This document shows positions 8,356 to 15,823 of a stretch of 64,000 bases of DNA, in pieces (position 1 is the first letter of the stretch; each line of letters opens with the position of its first letter). The position numbers and the translations under genes were made by a program. Location of the stretch: positions 3,038,001-3,102,000 of the forward strand of contig OZ241366.1 of the NCBI GenBank assembly GCA_965199905.1. Direction: 5' to 3'. This DNA is from Ilyomonas sp965199905. Its GTDB lineage: Bacteria; Bacteroidota; Bacteroidia; Chitinophagales; Chitinophagaceae. Below the pieces are notes generated by a model. It was not told the DNA's origin. It saw only the letters and a list, made by a program, of their open reading frames with translations, and searched no databases.

Positions 8356-9294
8356 ATGCTGAACCGCAGACAGTTGCTGAAGAACGCTGGCTTGTTAAGC
8401 CTTTTCGGTGCCGCAGGAGCCAATCTTTTTGCAGATAGTAATAATAAAGATCGAAAGCGCGTGCTGCGGTTTGCTCATCTTACCGATGTTCACCTGGAGC
8501 CTGAATTGAATGCGCCTGCGGGCCTGGCTTCCTGTCTTCATCATTTGCAAAACCAGGAAGACCAGCCGTCTTTTATCATGAGTGGCGGCGACTCTGTTTT
8601 CGATGCTTTAAAGCAACCAAAGGACCGTGTAGAAGTACAGTGGAAGTTATGGCAGGATATATTTCGCCGGGATAATTCTTTACCCATTGAATACTGTATC
8701 GGAAACCACGATTGCTGGGGCTTCGGGCAAAAAGAAGATCCGCTTTACGGAAAGAACTATGCGATGGAAAAGATGCACTTATCAATGCCTTACCGCAGCT
8801 TCGATAAAGCCGGCTGGCACTTCGTTGTGCTGGATAGTATCCAGCCAAAACAAGATGCCTCCTGGTATACCTGCAAGCTTGATGATGCGCAATTCGACTG
8901 GCTGCAAAAAGACTTAGCCGCTACGCCTTCATCCACAACTGTTATCATTGTTTCGCATGCGCCTATTATATCCGCAGCCGCCGTGGTAGTTGACAATAAA
9001 ATGAAAGGCGAGCCCGACGGTTATGTGCTTGGGTTAAATTCTATGCACACCGATTCTGCACGCATCATTGAAGTGTTTGATCAATATCCGAATATCAAAC
9101 TATGTGTAAGCGGGCACATTCATTTGTTCGAGCAAATCAAATACAATGGCATTACTTATATCAGCAATGGTGCAGTAAGCGGCAACTGGTGGAAAGGCAA
9201 GCGATATCAAACTGATAATGGCTACGCAATGATTAATTTGTATAATGATGGCTCATTTGACAACGAATACATTCCCTATGGCTGGAAAGTATAA
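8356..9294 (+). CDS. Tat-exported calcineurin-like metallophosphoesterase
   Basis: 312 residues from the ATG at 8356; a TTG six bases earlier is in frame but less likely. The N-terminus MLNRRQLLKNAGLLSLFGAA is a twin-arginine signal (RRQLLK), pointing to export of a folded, metal-loaded enzyme. All metallophosphoesterase motifs are present in order: DxH at Asp44/His46 (DVHLE), GGDS at 77-80, GNHD at 116-119, SHAP with His201, and GHIH at 253-256. It should hydrolyse phosphomono- or diesters in the periplasm with a di-metal centre. The substrate is not deducible; CpdA-like cyclic nucleotide activity is one possibility, although export argues against it. It is monocistronic. Confidence 0.9.
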   Translation: MLNRRQLLKNAGLLSLFGAAGANLFADSNNKDRKRVLRFAHLTDVHLEPELNAPAGLASCLHHLQNQEDQPSFIMSGGDSVFDALKQPKDRVEVQWKLWQDIFRRDNSLPIEYCIGNHDCWGFGQKEDPLYGKNYAMEKMHLSMPYRSFDKAGWHFVVLDSIQPKQDASWYTCKLDDAQFDWLQKDLAATPSSTTVIIVSHAPIISAAAVVVDNKMKGEPDGYVLGLNSMHTDSARIIEVFDQYPNIKLCVSGHIHLFEQIKYNGITYISNGAVSGNWWKGKRYQTDNGYAMINLYNDGSFDNEYIPYGWKV

Positions 9295-9491
9295 TTTACC
9301 AGTCAGCAAGGTTGTTCATCAATGCCCGTAATCTAAAATACAGATGGAATATATCAGCCTAAAAAAATGCTTAAAGAAATAGGGAACTGAGGCTAAAGTT
9401 TTAATGATTATTTTATGCTGATTAAAAGAATTTAAAGAGCGCGAATAAATCGTTCCTTCTACTTTTATCCTTGTAATAAAAACAACATCCG

Positions 9492-9626
9492 ATGTTCGCC
9501 AAAATCATTGTTCTGTGCACAGCGTCTGCTTCGCTTCTGTATACAATTATGTATGCTGCCGTTAGTTCTTACTACCATAAAACCAGTAATCAAACACCAG
9601 GTATATCAAAAGAAGAGCGGTATTAA
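9492..9626 (+). CDS. Small membrane protein candidate, 44 aa
   Basis: ATG at 9492, stop TAA at 9624-9626. The product begins MFAKIIVLCTASASLLYTIM, one transmembrane helix, followed by a short polar tail ending SKEERY. It is followed 58 bp later by the glycosyltransferase gene on the same strand. A near-consensus -7 box (TATCCTTG, about 9467-9474) lies upstream. I do not recognise a family. Length, single helix and context are consistent with a real small membrane protein, but a frame this short can arise by chance. Confidence 0.4.
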   Translation: MFAKIIVLCTASASLLYTIMYAAVSSYYHKTSNQTPGISKEERY

Positions 9627-9684
9627 TATCCGTCGCTTTCTATAAAAAATCCGTCATTCAATCATTTTTTTAAAATCCAATATC

Positions 9685-10839
9685 ATGTTTCCGGCAATTC
9701 TACATTTTTTCTGGTCAGCCATTCAGGCATTCACTGCCTTTAGCCTTGTGGCTCCTGCCCTGCTTTGCCTTCTGTATTTCGTGCGTCGCTATTATAAAGA
9801 AGAGCCGGTGCTGCACGAAGAACTTCACGAAGAGAAAGACTATGCAATTGTTGTTTCGGCGTGCGAGCCGGTGCAAAACATACAGGCAACACTGCAATCG
9901 CTTCTTCAGTTAAACTACAGCAATTACATCATTTATGTAGTTGGAAATTCTTTTACTAATACAGGTGTTCGCTTGCACAACGACAAAATTGTTTACCTGC
10001 GCACTACGGCAGCTCATCCCAGTCACATTCGCATGCATCGTTTAGCTATAGAAAGCTTTAGACGTCCGCATACGCATGTAGCCTTTCTTAATGGCAACAG
10101 CCTTGCAGATGCAAATTATCTTACCAACCTGAATAGTTTTTTTCATGAAGGCTACCAGGCTGTAAAGGCTCGTATATTGCTGCAGAATAATAAGAGTATA
10201 GGCAGCACACTGCAGACTCTGGCTGACTTATACCGCAATTTTACGAACGAAGTTCTTTTCTCATTAGGCTCATCTTCAACGTTATCTTCTTCCGGCACGG
10301 CTTTCTCAGTTTCCTTTTACAAGCATTGTATCAGGCGAATGAAGGAAGGTGGCGCTGACTTCACATCCGACCTACAAACCAAAATAATGCAAAGTGGCAG
10401 GCAGGTAGCTTTTGCATCCGGCGCTATTATTTACAACACGGTGGAGATAAGTTATTACCAGATGATGAAGCTGCATGCGCAGCAAATTCACAATTGGTTG
10501 TTTTGCCTGTTATCTAATAGCAGGATGGCTGTAAAAGGATTGTTGGAAGGCGATACCAATCAACTGGTTTATGGACTGACGGCGTTTCGTATGCCATTGT
10601 TAACCGGCGCATTTATTGGTCTTGCATGCCTGGCAGTGAATATAAAAATTGATCCGTCATCCGCTTCGTTTTGGACGGGCATCTTTTTCCTGCTTCCTGC
10701 ATATTTAGTAACCGCCGCTGCGCAATCACACATTTACAGGCAGCCAAACAAAACCGAAGAACAAAACATCGAATCTTTGTTTGAAGCCATTTCGTTAGAA
10801 GACAAAAGTGATTATAATGTGATGATGCAGACCGTTTGA
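9685..10839 (+). CDS. Membrane-anchored family-2 glycosyltransferase-like protein, degenerate active site
   Basis: 384 residues. One N-terminal helix (about 8-33), then a GT2-type Rossmann core: DYAIVVSACEPVQNIQATLQ is the usual first strand/helix, and NYSNYIIYVVGNS the second. The position where the family has the metal-binding DADD/DxD reads FLNGNSLADANYL, so both Asp are lost. The later GTAFSVSF block resembles the GTGFAIR acceptor loop. Two C-terminal helices (about 300-318 and 331-352) end the chain. The fold assignment is fairly sure. Loss of the DxD suggests it is inactive, metal-independent or regulatory. No polysaccharide genes are nearby. Confidence 0.7.
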   Translation: MFPAILHFFWSAIQAFTAFSLVAPALLCLLYFVRRYYKEEPVLHEELHEEKDYAIVVSACEPVQNIQATLQSLLQLNYSNYIIYVVGNSFTNTGVRLHNDKIVYLRTTAAHPSHIRMHRLAIESFRRPHTHVAFLNGNSLADANYLTNLNSFFHEGYQAVKARILLQNNKSIGSTLQTLADLYRNFTNEVLFSLGSSSTLSSSGTAFSVSFYKHCIRRMKEGGADFTSDLQTKIMQSGRQVAFASGAIIYNTVEISYYQMMKLHAQQIHNWLFCLLSNSRMAVKGLLEGDTNQLVYGLTAFRMPLLTGAFIGLACLAVNIKIDPSSASFWTGIFFLLPAYLVTAAAQSHIYRQPNKTEEQNIESLFEAISLEDKSDYNVMMQTV

Positions 10840-10900
10840 TAGCTGACAATGCAAGCACTCATTCATGTGGCGCAAGATTATTTTGGTAGTGTATTAGTTT

Positions 10901-11011
10901 AATACAAAATACAGTTTTTGGTAACCATCGTTCTCCGCTCCGATTGATCGACAGTTGCGTCCGCCGCGGCGGATCATGGCCCCGGGCAATGATTGGGCTT
11001 TTACAAAAGCG
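10901..11011 (+). repeat. Dispersed repeat, copy R2 (palindrome-type interior)
   Basis: It has the shared left end (AATACAAAATACAG, TTTTTGGTAACCATCG) and right end (GGGCAATGATTGGGC, TTTTACAAAAGCG) of the R family. The interior is not the TTCCTGC hairpin but TTCTCCGCTCCGATTGATCG plus a perfect 14-bp palindrome TCCGCCGCGGCGGA at 10960-10973. The same interior occurs in copy R5. Confidence 0.75.
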
Positions 11012-11079
11012 TATCAAAAACCAGTTTTCAAACTGAATCGCTACTATTATTTGGTATCAATCAGTAACAGGAAAAAAGA

Positions 11080-12279
11080 TTACTTCTGTAAGGTGATGAT
11101 AAAGGCGGTTCCTTTCTTTTCATCAAAGTTCATTTCGAAAATACCGGATAGCGAAATCACCATTTCTTTTATCGCATCCAGGTTATCGGTATAAAAAGAA
11201 TCTTCATGATCATTGTCGGAAGGCTGTAGCAAAGCAAATTCGCCATTGCGTGAAAACACGGGAATACCTTTTCCATTATCGCTGATGGTAAAGATATAAT
11301 GCTCCCGGTTTTGCCGGTATGCAATTTCAAACACCATATTGTCTTTATCGTTAAACTGGGACGAAGTGGTAATGATGCCGGATATTATTTGCAGTAATGT
11401 TTCTTTGAAAAAAAAGATAGCATCATTATCAGAAGAATCGCTAAGCGCAATCTGAACATCCGGCTGAATTTGCTGCTTTGTTTCCTGCATCAGGCTGTTG
11501 AAGCTGAACAGCGTTTTATTATCCTGCAGTAAGGCGATGCGACTGGCGCGAGCCAGCGTGTTGTCAACAGTCGTCTTAATGCTTTCGCAGGAGTAACGGA
11601 TAAGAGACAAGAGTTGTTTGCTGTCTGCATCTGCGATGGCATCAAATTTCTCTTCTATCATGCCTGTAAATTCGATAGCGTTGTTGCACGGCATTTTAAT
11701 GTTCTCTGCGGCTACACGGGCAAAAGTTTCCAGTTCTTTATTTACTTCCAGCATCAGTTGGCGGCTGCGTACGAGCTGCTTGGTGTTCCTGTGAAGTTGT
11801 ATAAGCCGCATCGCTCCGTTAGCAAGCGTTTTCAGGGCTTCCGTTTGCGCTTCATTCAGTTGGTTAGGCTTGTTATCAAGTACACAAATACTGCCGATTG
11901 CATATCCTTCTTCACTTACCAGCGGCACACCCGCATAAAACATGATGTGGTAATCGCCGGTCACTAATGGGTTGTCTGCAAACCTCTCATCTTCTTCCGT
12001 ATTCGGAACCACCATAATTTCATTTGGCTTCAGAATAGTATGAGCGCAAAAAGCCTGGTCGCGCGAGGTCTGCTGAAGATCACTAATACCTTGCGCCGAT
12101 TTAAACCATTGCCTGTCTTTATCTACCAGGCTAATAATTGATACTGGTGTTCCGCAAATAAAAGAAGCCAGCCGGGTAATGTCATCGTAGTCGGTTTCGG
12201 GTAACGTATCCAACAGCTCGTAGCTATACAGGTTTTGCAGTCGGTCTTGTTCGTTGTCTGGTATTTTAGCTGCCGGCAT
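11080..12279 (-). CDS. GAF-domain histidine-kinase-like protein lacking the phospho-acceptor His
   Basis: 399 residues, cytoplasmic, no membrane segment. The GAF domain (about 14-165) includes the common LYSYELLDTLPETDYDDIT start and GSICVLDN end. The dimerisation helix follows, but where histidine kinases have SHDL it reads FARVAAENIKMPCNN (186-200), placing Glu192 where the phospho-acceptor His belongs. The ATPase domain keeps a G1 box (DNGKGIP at 334-340) and a final KKGTAFIITL strand. The N-box region (KETLLQIISGIITTSSQF) lacks the canonical Asn cluster. This is probably a light/redox/ligand sensor that cannot autophosphorylate on His. It may be a pseudokinase or work through a partner. 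It lies downstream of feoB on the same strand, 148 bp apart. Confidence 0.82.
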   Translation of the reverse strand: MPAAKIPDNEQDRLQNLYSYELLDTLPETDYDDITRLASFICGTPVSIISLVDKDRQWFKSAQGISDLQQTSRDQAFCAHTILKPNEIMVVPNTEEDERFADNPLVTGDYHIMFYAGVPLVSEEGYAIGSICVLDNKPNQLNEAQTEALKTLANGAMRLIQLHRNTKQLVRSRQLMLEVNKELETFARVAAENIKMPCNNAIEFTGMIEEKFDAIADADSKQLLSLIRYSCESIKTTVDNTLARASRIALLQDNKTLFSFNSLMQETKQQIQPDVQIALSDSSDNDAIFFFKETLLQIISGIITTSSQFNDKDNMVFEIAYRQNREHYIFTISDNGKGIPVFSRNGEFALLQPSDNDHEDSFYTDNLDAIKEMVISLSGIFEMNFDEKKGTAFIITLQK

Positions 12280-12427
12280 ATGTAACGCAAGCTAATCATT
12301 CGCACCTGAATGATTGGTGTTTTTGCTAAAAATTGTATCGAAAAAAGGTAAAGCGGGATAAACGTACGCCTAACCAAACAGGTTGCATGTTTATACCAGA
12401 TACACATGCAATAAAAGCTCCTATATC

Positions 12428-14560
12428 TTACGCAAATACCTGGTACACAACAAAGCTCATCAGGTAAGCCAGCCCGGTCATATATACAAATTGCACAACC
12501 GGCCATTTCCAGGTGCGGGTTTCGCGTTTGGTAATGGCAAGTGTACTCATGCATTGCATGGCAAGCACATAAAACATCATCAGCGAGAGAGCTGTGGCAA
12601 GTGTGTACACTTTAGTTCCATCTTCGCGGGTTGCATTCTGCATCTTTTGCTTTAGCGTGGCGTCATCACTTTCATCCACACTATATAAAGTTGCCATCGT
12701 ACCAACAAACACTTCCCGCGCAGCAAAAGAAGTTATCAAAGCAATCCCTATTTTCCAGTCGAAACCAAGCGGACGTATGGCTGGCTCAATAGCTTTGCCG
12801 GCAATGCCGGCAAATGAATTCTGAAGCTTTTCTGTTTTGTATTGTTTGTTTAAAACATCTTTATCCTGTGGTGCGGCAGCCTGCGCAAGACGGGCATACT
12901 TCGCATCCACAACTTCCATTCGTTTTGTTGGTCCATAAGAACTCAGGAACCAAAGCAAAAGACTGATGACAATGATGATACGCCCGGCATCACTAATAAA
13001 AATTTTGGCTTTTTCTATCATCGTAATGCCTATGTTCTTCCATCGGGGCGCACGATAAACAGGCAGCTCAAGAATGAAGAAGCTTTTCTCTTTTATTCTG
13101 ATTATCCATTTCAATACATAGCTTACAATAAGCGCCATTACAATACCAACTAAGTACAAAGCCATCATCACCAATCCACGCCCGCTCAGGAAACCAAGAA
13201 AATATGTATTAGGAATAACCAGCCCAATCAATATAGTGTACACTGGTAACCGCGCGCTGCAACTCATTAAAGGCGTTACCAATATAGTAAGCAGGCGCTC
13301 TTTGCGGTTCTCAATATTGCGCGTACTCATAATGGCAGGCACAGCACAGGCAAAGCCACTGATCATCGGCATTACGCTTTTACCATTCAGTCCGGTTTTG
13401 CGCATTAAGCGATCGCTTAAAAAAGAGATGCGCGCCATGTAGCCAACATCTTCCAGTATGGTAATCAACCCAAACAAAATCATAATCTGCGGCACAAAAA
13501 CCAGGATGCCGCTAAGTCCCGCCAGCACGCCGTTAATAAGTAAATCACTCCACCATACCTGCGGCAATACATCGCCCAGCCAGCCACTGAATTTTGAAAA
13601 ACTCCAGTCGATAAAATCCATTGGAAACTGCGACAGCCAGAAGATGCTTTGAAACAATAAAAACAAAACCAGCAGCAGGATGACATTGCCCCAGATGCGG
13701 TGCAAAAACAGGTTGTCTAATTTTTCAGTGAACAGCTTTTTCTGTAACGGATTGGGCTCTGTTACGCTTTTCTGCATTACCTGCCGTATGCGCGAATAAC
13801 GCTGCACAATTTCATCTGCCTGCGTTTTGGTCGGGTTGAAGTTATTAGTGACTTCCACATGCTCAATCGCCTTCTGCGTAAGGTTATCAAGCGGAAAGCT
13901 TTCATGGTTAATCAGGTAATGAACGGCCCCATAATCACTCACATGAGGCACCAGTTTCTTTACGCCTTCAACAGCAAAAGGCGCCAGTTCCTTGTTGGCA
14001 ATAAAATCAAACGGAAGCGTAGCCGAAGATTGTTTTATTTTTTTCAGAAGTGCTTTCTTCAATTGCGGAAGCCCTTTGCCTTTACGCGGATTTACAGGTA
14101 TTACAGGCACACCTAATTCACGTTCTAATTGTGGCACATCAATATCATACCCTTTGCTGCGTGCAATGTCCATCATGGTTAGGGCGATGACAACCGGACA
14201 TTTTAAATCAATAATCTGGCTGCAAAACAAAAGGTTACGTTTCAGGTTGCTGGCATCGGCAACAGCCAGTATAATGTCGGGCTTAATGTCTTCATCCACA
14301 TTCATCATCACTTTATACGCCACCCATTCATCTGCCCGTCGCGGATATAAACTATAAGTTCCGGGCAGGTCGGTTACGTTTGCCTTTGCCTCTTCATCCA
14401 GCGCGGTAACGCCTGTTTTTTTATCAACCGTAACGCCTGGAAAATTGCCGACTTTCTGATTGAGACCAGTAAGGGAATTAAAGAGGGATGTTTTGCCGCA
14501 GTTCGGGTTGCCGACCAGTGCTATATTTACCTGTTTGCCTGTCAAGTTATTTTGTTTCAA
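12428..14560 (-). CDS. feoB: Ferrous iron transport protein B
   Basis: 710 residues, inner-membrane Fe(II) transporter. The N-terminal G-protein domain shows G1 GNPNCGKT (17-24), the G2 region PGVTV (41-45) and G3 DLPG (64-67). G4 reads TMMD (128-131) instead of the usual NxxD, an Asn-to-Thr change that may alter guanine recognition. A helical GDI-like linker follows. The polytopic C-terminal half has the two Gate-type motifs (GFACAVPAIMSTRNIENRKE; LITSFAAREVFVGTM). No feoA or feoC gene is adjacent on either side and no FeoA domain is fused at the ends. The start MKQNNLTGKQVNIALVG is the only reasonable one. Confidence 0.95.
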   Translation of the reverse strand: MKQNNLTGKQVNIALVGNPNCGKTSLFNSLTGLNQKVGNFPGVTVDKKTGVTALDEEAKANVTDLPGTYSLYPRRADEWVAYKVMMNVDEDIKPDIILAVADASNLKRNLLFCSQIIDLKCPVVIALTMMDIARSKGYDIDVPQLERELGVPVIPVNPRKGKGLPQLKKALLKKIKQSSATLPFDFIANKELAPFAVEGVKKLVPHVSDYGAVHYLINHESFPLDNLTQKAIEHVEVTNNFNPTKTQADEIVQRYSRIRQVMQKSVTEPNPLQKKLFTEKLDNLFLHRIWGNVILLLVLFLLFQSIFWLSQFPMDFIDWSFSKFSGWLGDVLPQVWWSDLLINGVLAGLSGILVFVPQIMILFGLITILEDVGYMARISFLSDRLMRKTGLNGKSVMPMISGFACAVPAIMSTRNIENRKERLLTILVTPLMSCSARLPVYTILIGLVIPNTYFLGFLSGRGLVMMALYLVGIVMALIVSYVLKWIIRIKEKSFFILELPVYRAPRWKNIGITMIEKAKIFISDAGRIIIVISLLLWFLSSYGPTKRMEVVDAKYARLAQAAAPQDKDVLNKQYKTEKLQNSFAGIAGKAIEPAIRPLGFDWKIGIALITSFAAREVFVGTMATLYSVDESDDATLKQKMQNATREDGTKVYTLATALSLMMFYVLAMQCMSTLAITKRETRTWKWPVVQFVYMTGLAYLMSFVVYQVFA

Positions 14561-14706
14561 CCAACAAAATTAAGAGACGGCAACAGCAATGGATTGCGAA
14601 AAAGGGAAGTTTCGCAATGGAACACTGTTAAAACAAACGGCATACGCTACCCTTTGCCATGTTTAAAGAAATACAGCAGGGTAATGGTAAACAAAATAAA
14701 ATCGGC

Positions 14707-14883
14707 TTAAGACAGCGAAATAAAACAATGCGCATGGCACTCGAGCAGGCGCAGGTCTTTCGCGTTGTCGTTCCCGGCTACATAAGTACGCAGCTTCTTC
14801 CTGATGTTGAGAAATTGATGTGTTTCTTCACTTTTCTTTTCCGGAGCCGGCTTTTTGCCTGGTTGTTCAATTGATGGGTACAT
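14707..14883 (-). CDS. Small hypothetical protein upstream of feoB, 58 aa
   Basis: ATG at 14881-14883 on the minus strand, stop at 14707. The product starts MYPSIEQPGKKPAPEKKSEE and continues with a charged helix-like part (HQFLNIRKKLRTYVAGNDNA, then KDLRLLECHAHCF). Composition and codon use look coding, and the gene precedes feoB in the same direction (147 bp), where feoA often sits. It shows no FeoA SH3-like sequence. I do not recognise the family. The longer frame back to 14955 is less likely. Otherwise 14561-15160 is empty. Confidence 0.45.
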   Translation of the reverse strand: MYPSIEQPGKKPAPEKKSEETHQFLNIRKKLRTYVAGNDNAKDLRLLECHAHCFISLS

Positions 14884-15160
14884 ATATACAATTTTTACGG
14901 GATAAAATTTTTGACTATTGATTTCCGGTTTCAATGCAGCAGTTGATTCCGGCAATCAGGAACGTAGCCTGATGATACGAAGTAAATAAAATCATTCATT
15001 GACTTTTTATAAAGTAACGTCTTCGGTATAACCGGCAAAATGAGTGGTCAGCTATATAATATAGTCGCTGGCGGTAACCAAACAGAAACAGCAGACTCAT
15101 AAAACTTCATAGTAAATGTTTTACCCTTATAAATTGCTTTATAAAATTTACAACTTGTGA

Positions 15161-15337
15161 ATGGTTACCATGAGTACAAAGCATGCCGCGATGCGTGTTT
15201 GGCTTGCGCTGCCATTATGCAATCACCGCGCTTATACCTGCGGCGAAGAATGTGGTAAGCGTAACATGAAGCATTGCCAGGAATGTGCAGCAGCTTGCAA
15301 AGCTTGTGCTAAAGAATGCCGCGCAATAGCTGCCTGA
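15161..15337 (+). pseudogene. Broken four-helix-bundle copper-binding protein (DUF326)
   Basis: The 3' part reads CGEECGKRNMKHCQECAAA then CKACAKECRAIAA, the Cys-rich last helices of DUF326 copper-binding proteins (family proteins are about 110-140 residues). The preceding helix (ACRDACLACAAIMQS) is present but in a different frame (about 15179-15225), so a frameshift separates the two. The N-terminal half of the gene is missing. An ATG at 15161 gives a 58-codon frame covering only the tail, so the locus is non-functional or at best a fragment. It sits directly ahead of the copper-type genes at 15368-17659. Confidence 0.8.
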
Positions 15338-15367
15338 TTTGTAAGCACTTTATTTTTGCTTCTCGTC

Positions 15368-15760
15368 ATGCACAGATTTGTCGCTTTCATATTGCTCTGT
15401 TTGTATCTGCCTGCTGCGCTAAATGCAACGGTTACAGCGCACTACTGCATGGGCACGCTTACAGGTGTAGATGTAATGACACCAGCACATGCCGATAATA
15501 CCTGCAGCAAATGCAGCATGATAAAGAAAGACCGGAAAGGCTGCTGCCATGATAAACAGGAAACTTTACAGCTAAACAAAGACCAGGTGGCATCTTCAGC
15601 TACCGTGATTGCAACGCCGTTTATCGCTCTTTTACAAAGCGATTATTTTATATCAACTCATGTTTTTTTTGCGCTTCGCGAAACTGAATTGCCCACAGCG
15701 CATAGCCCGCCGCTGATAGCGGTTTCTTCTCTTATTCTTAACTGCGTTTTCAGAATCTGA
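15368..15760 (+). CDS. HYC_CC_PP family small exported protein
   Basis: 130 residues from the ATG at 15368; an upstream TTG at 15356 is in frame. The signal peptide is about residues 1-20. The three signatures that name this Bacteroidota family are all visible: HYC at 25-27, the CC pair at 59-60 in GCCHDK, and PP at 114-115. An extra CSKC pair occurs at 46-49. The family function is unknown; the cysteines and the repeated occurrence beside copper genes suggest periplasmic metal or thiol chemistry. Here it lies 31 bp after a broken DUF326 gene and 63 bp before the DUF3347 fusion, so probably one transcription unit. Confidence 0.88.
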   Translation: MHRFVAFILLCLYLPAALNATVTAHYCMGTLTGVDVMTPAHADNTCSKCSMIKKDRKGCCHDKQETLQLNKDQVASSATVIATPFIALLQSDYFISTHVFFALRETELPTAHSPPLIAVSSLILNCVFRI

Positions 15761-15823
15761 TAAAGTGTTTTTGAAAGGTATTCAACAAACATTTTAATTC
15801 TGTTATCTGAAAACAAATTATTC

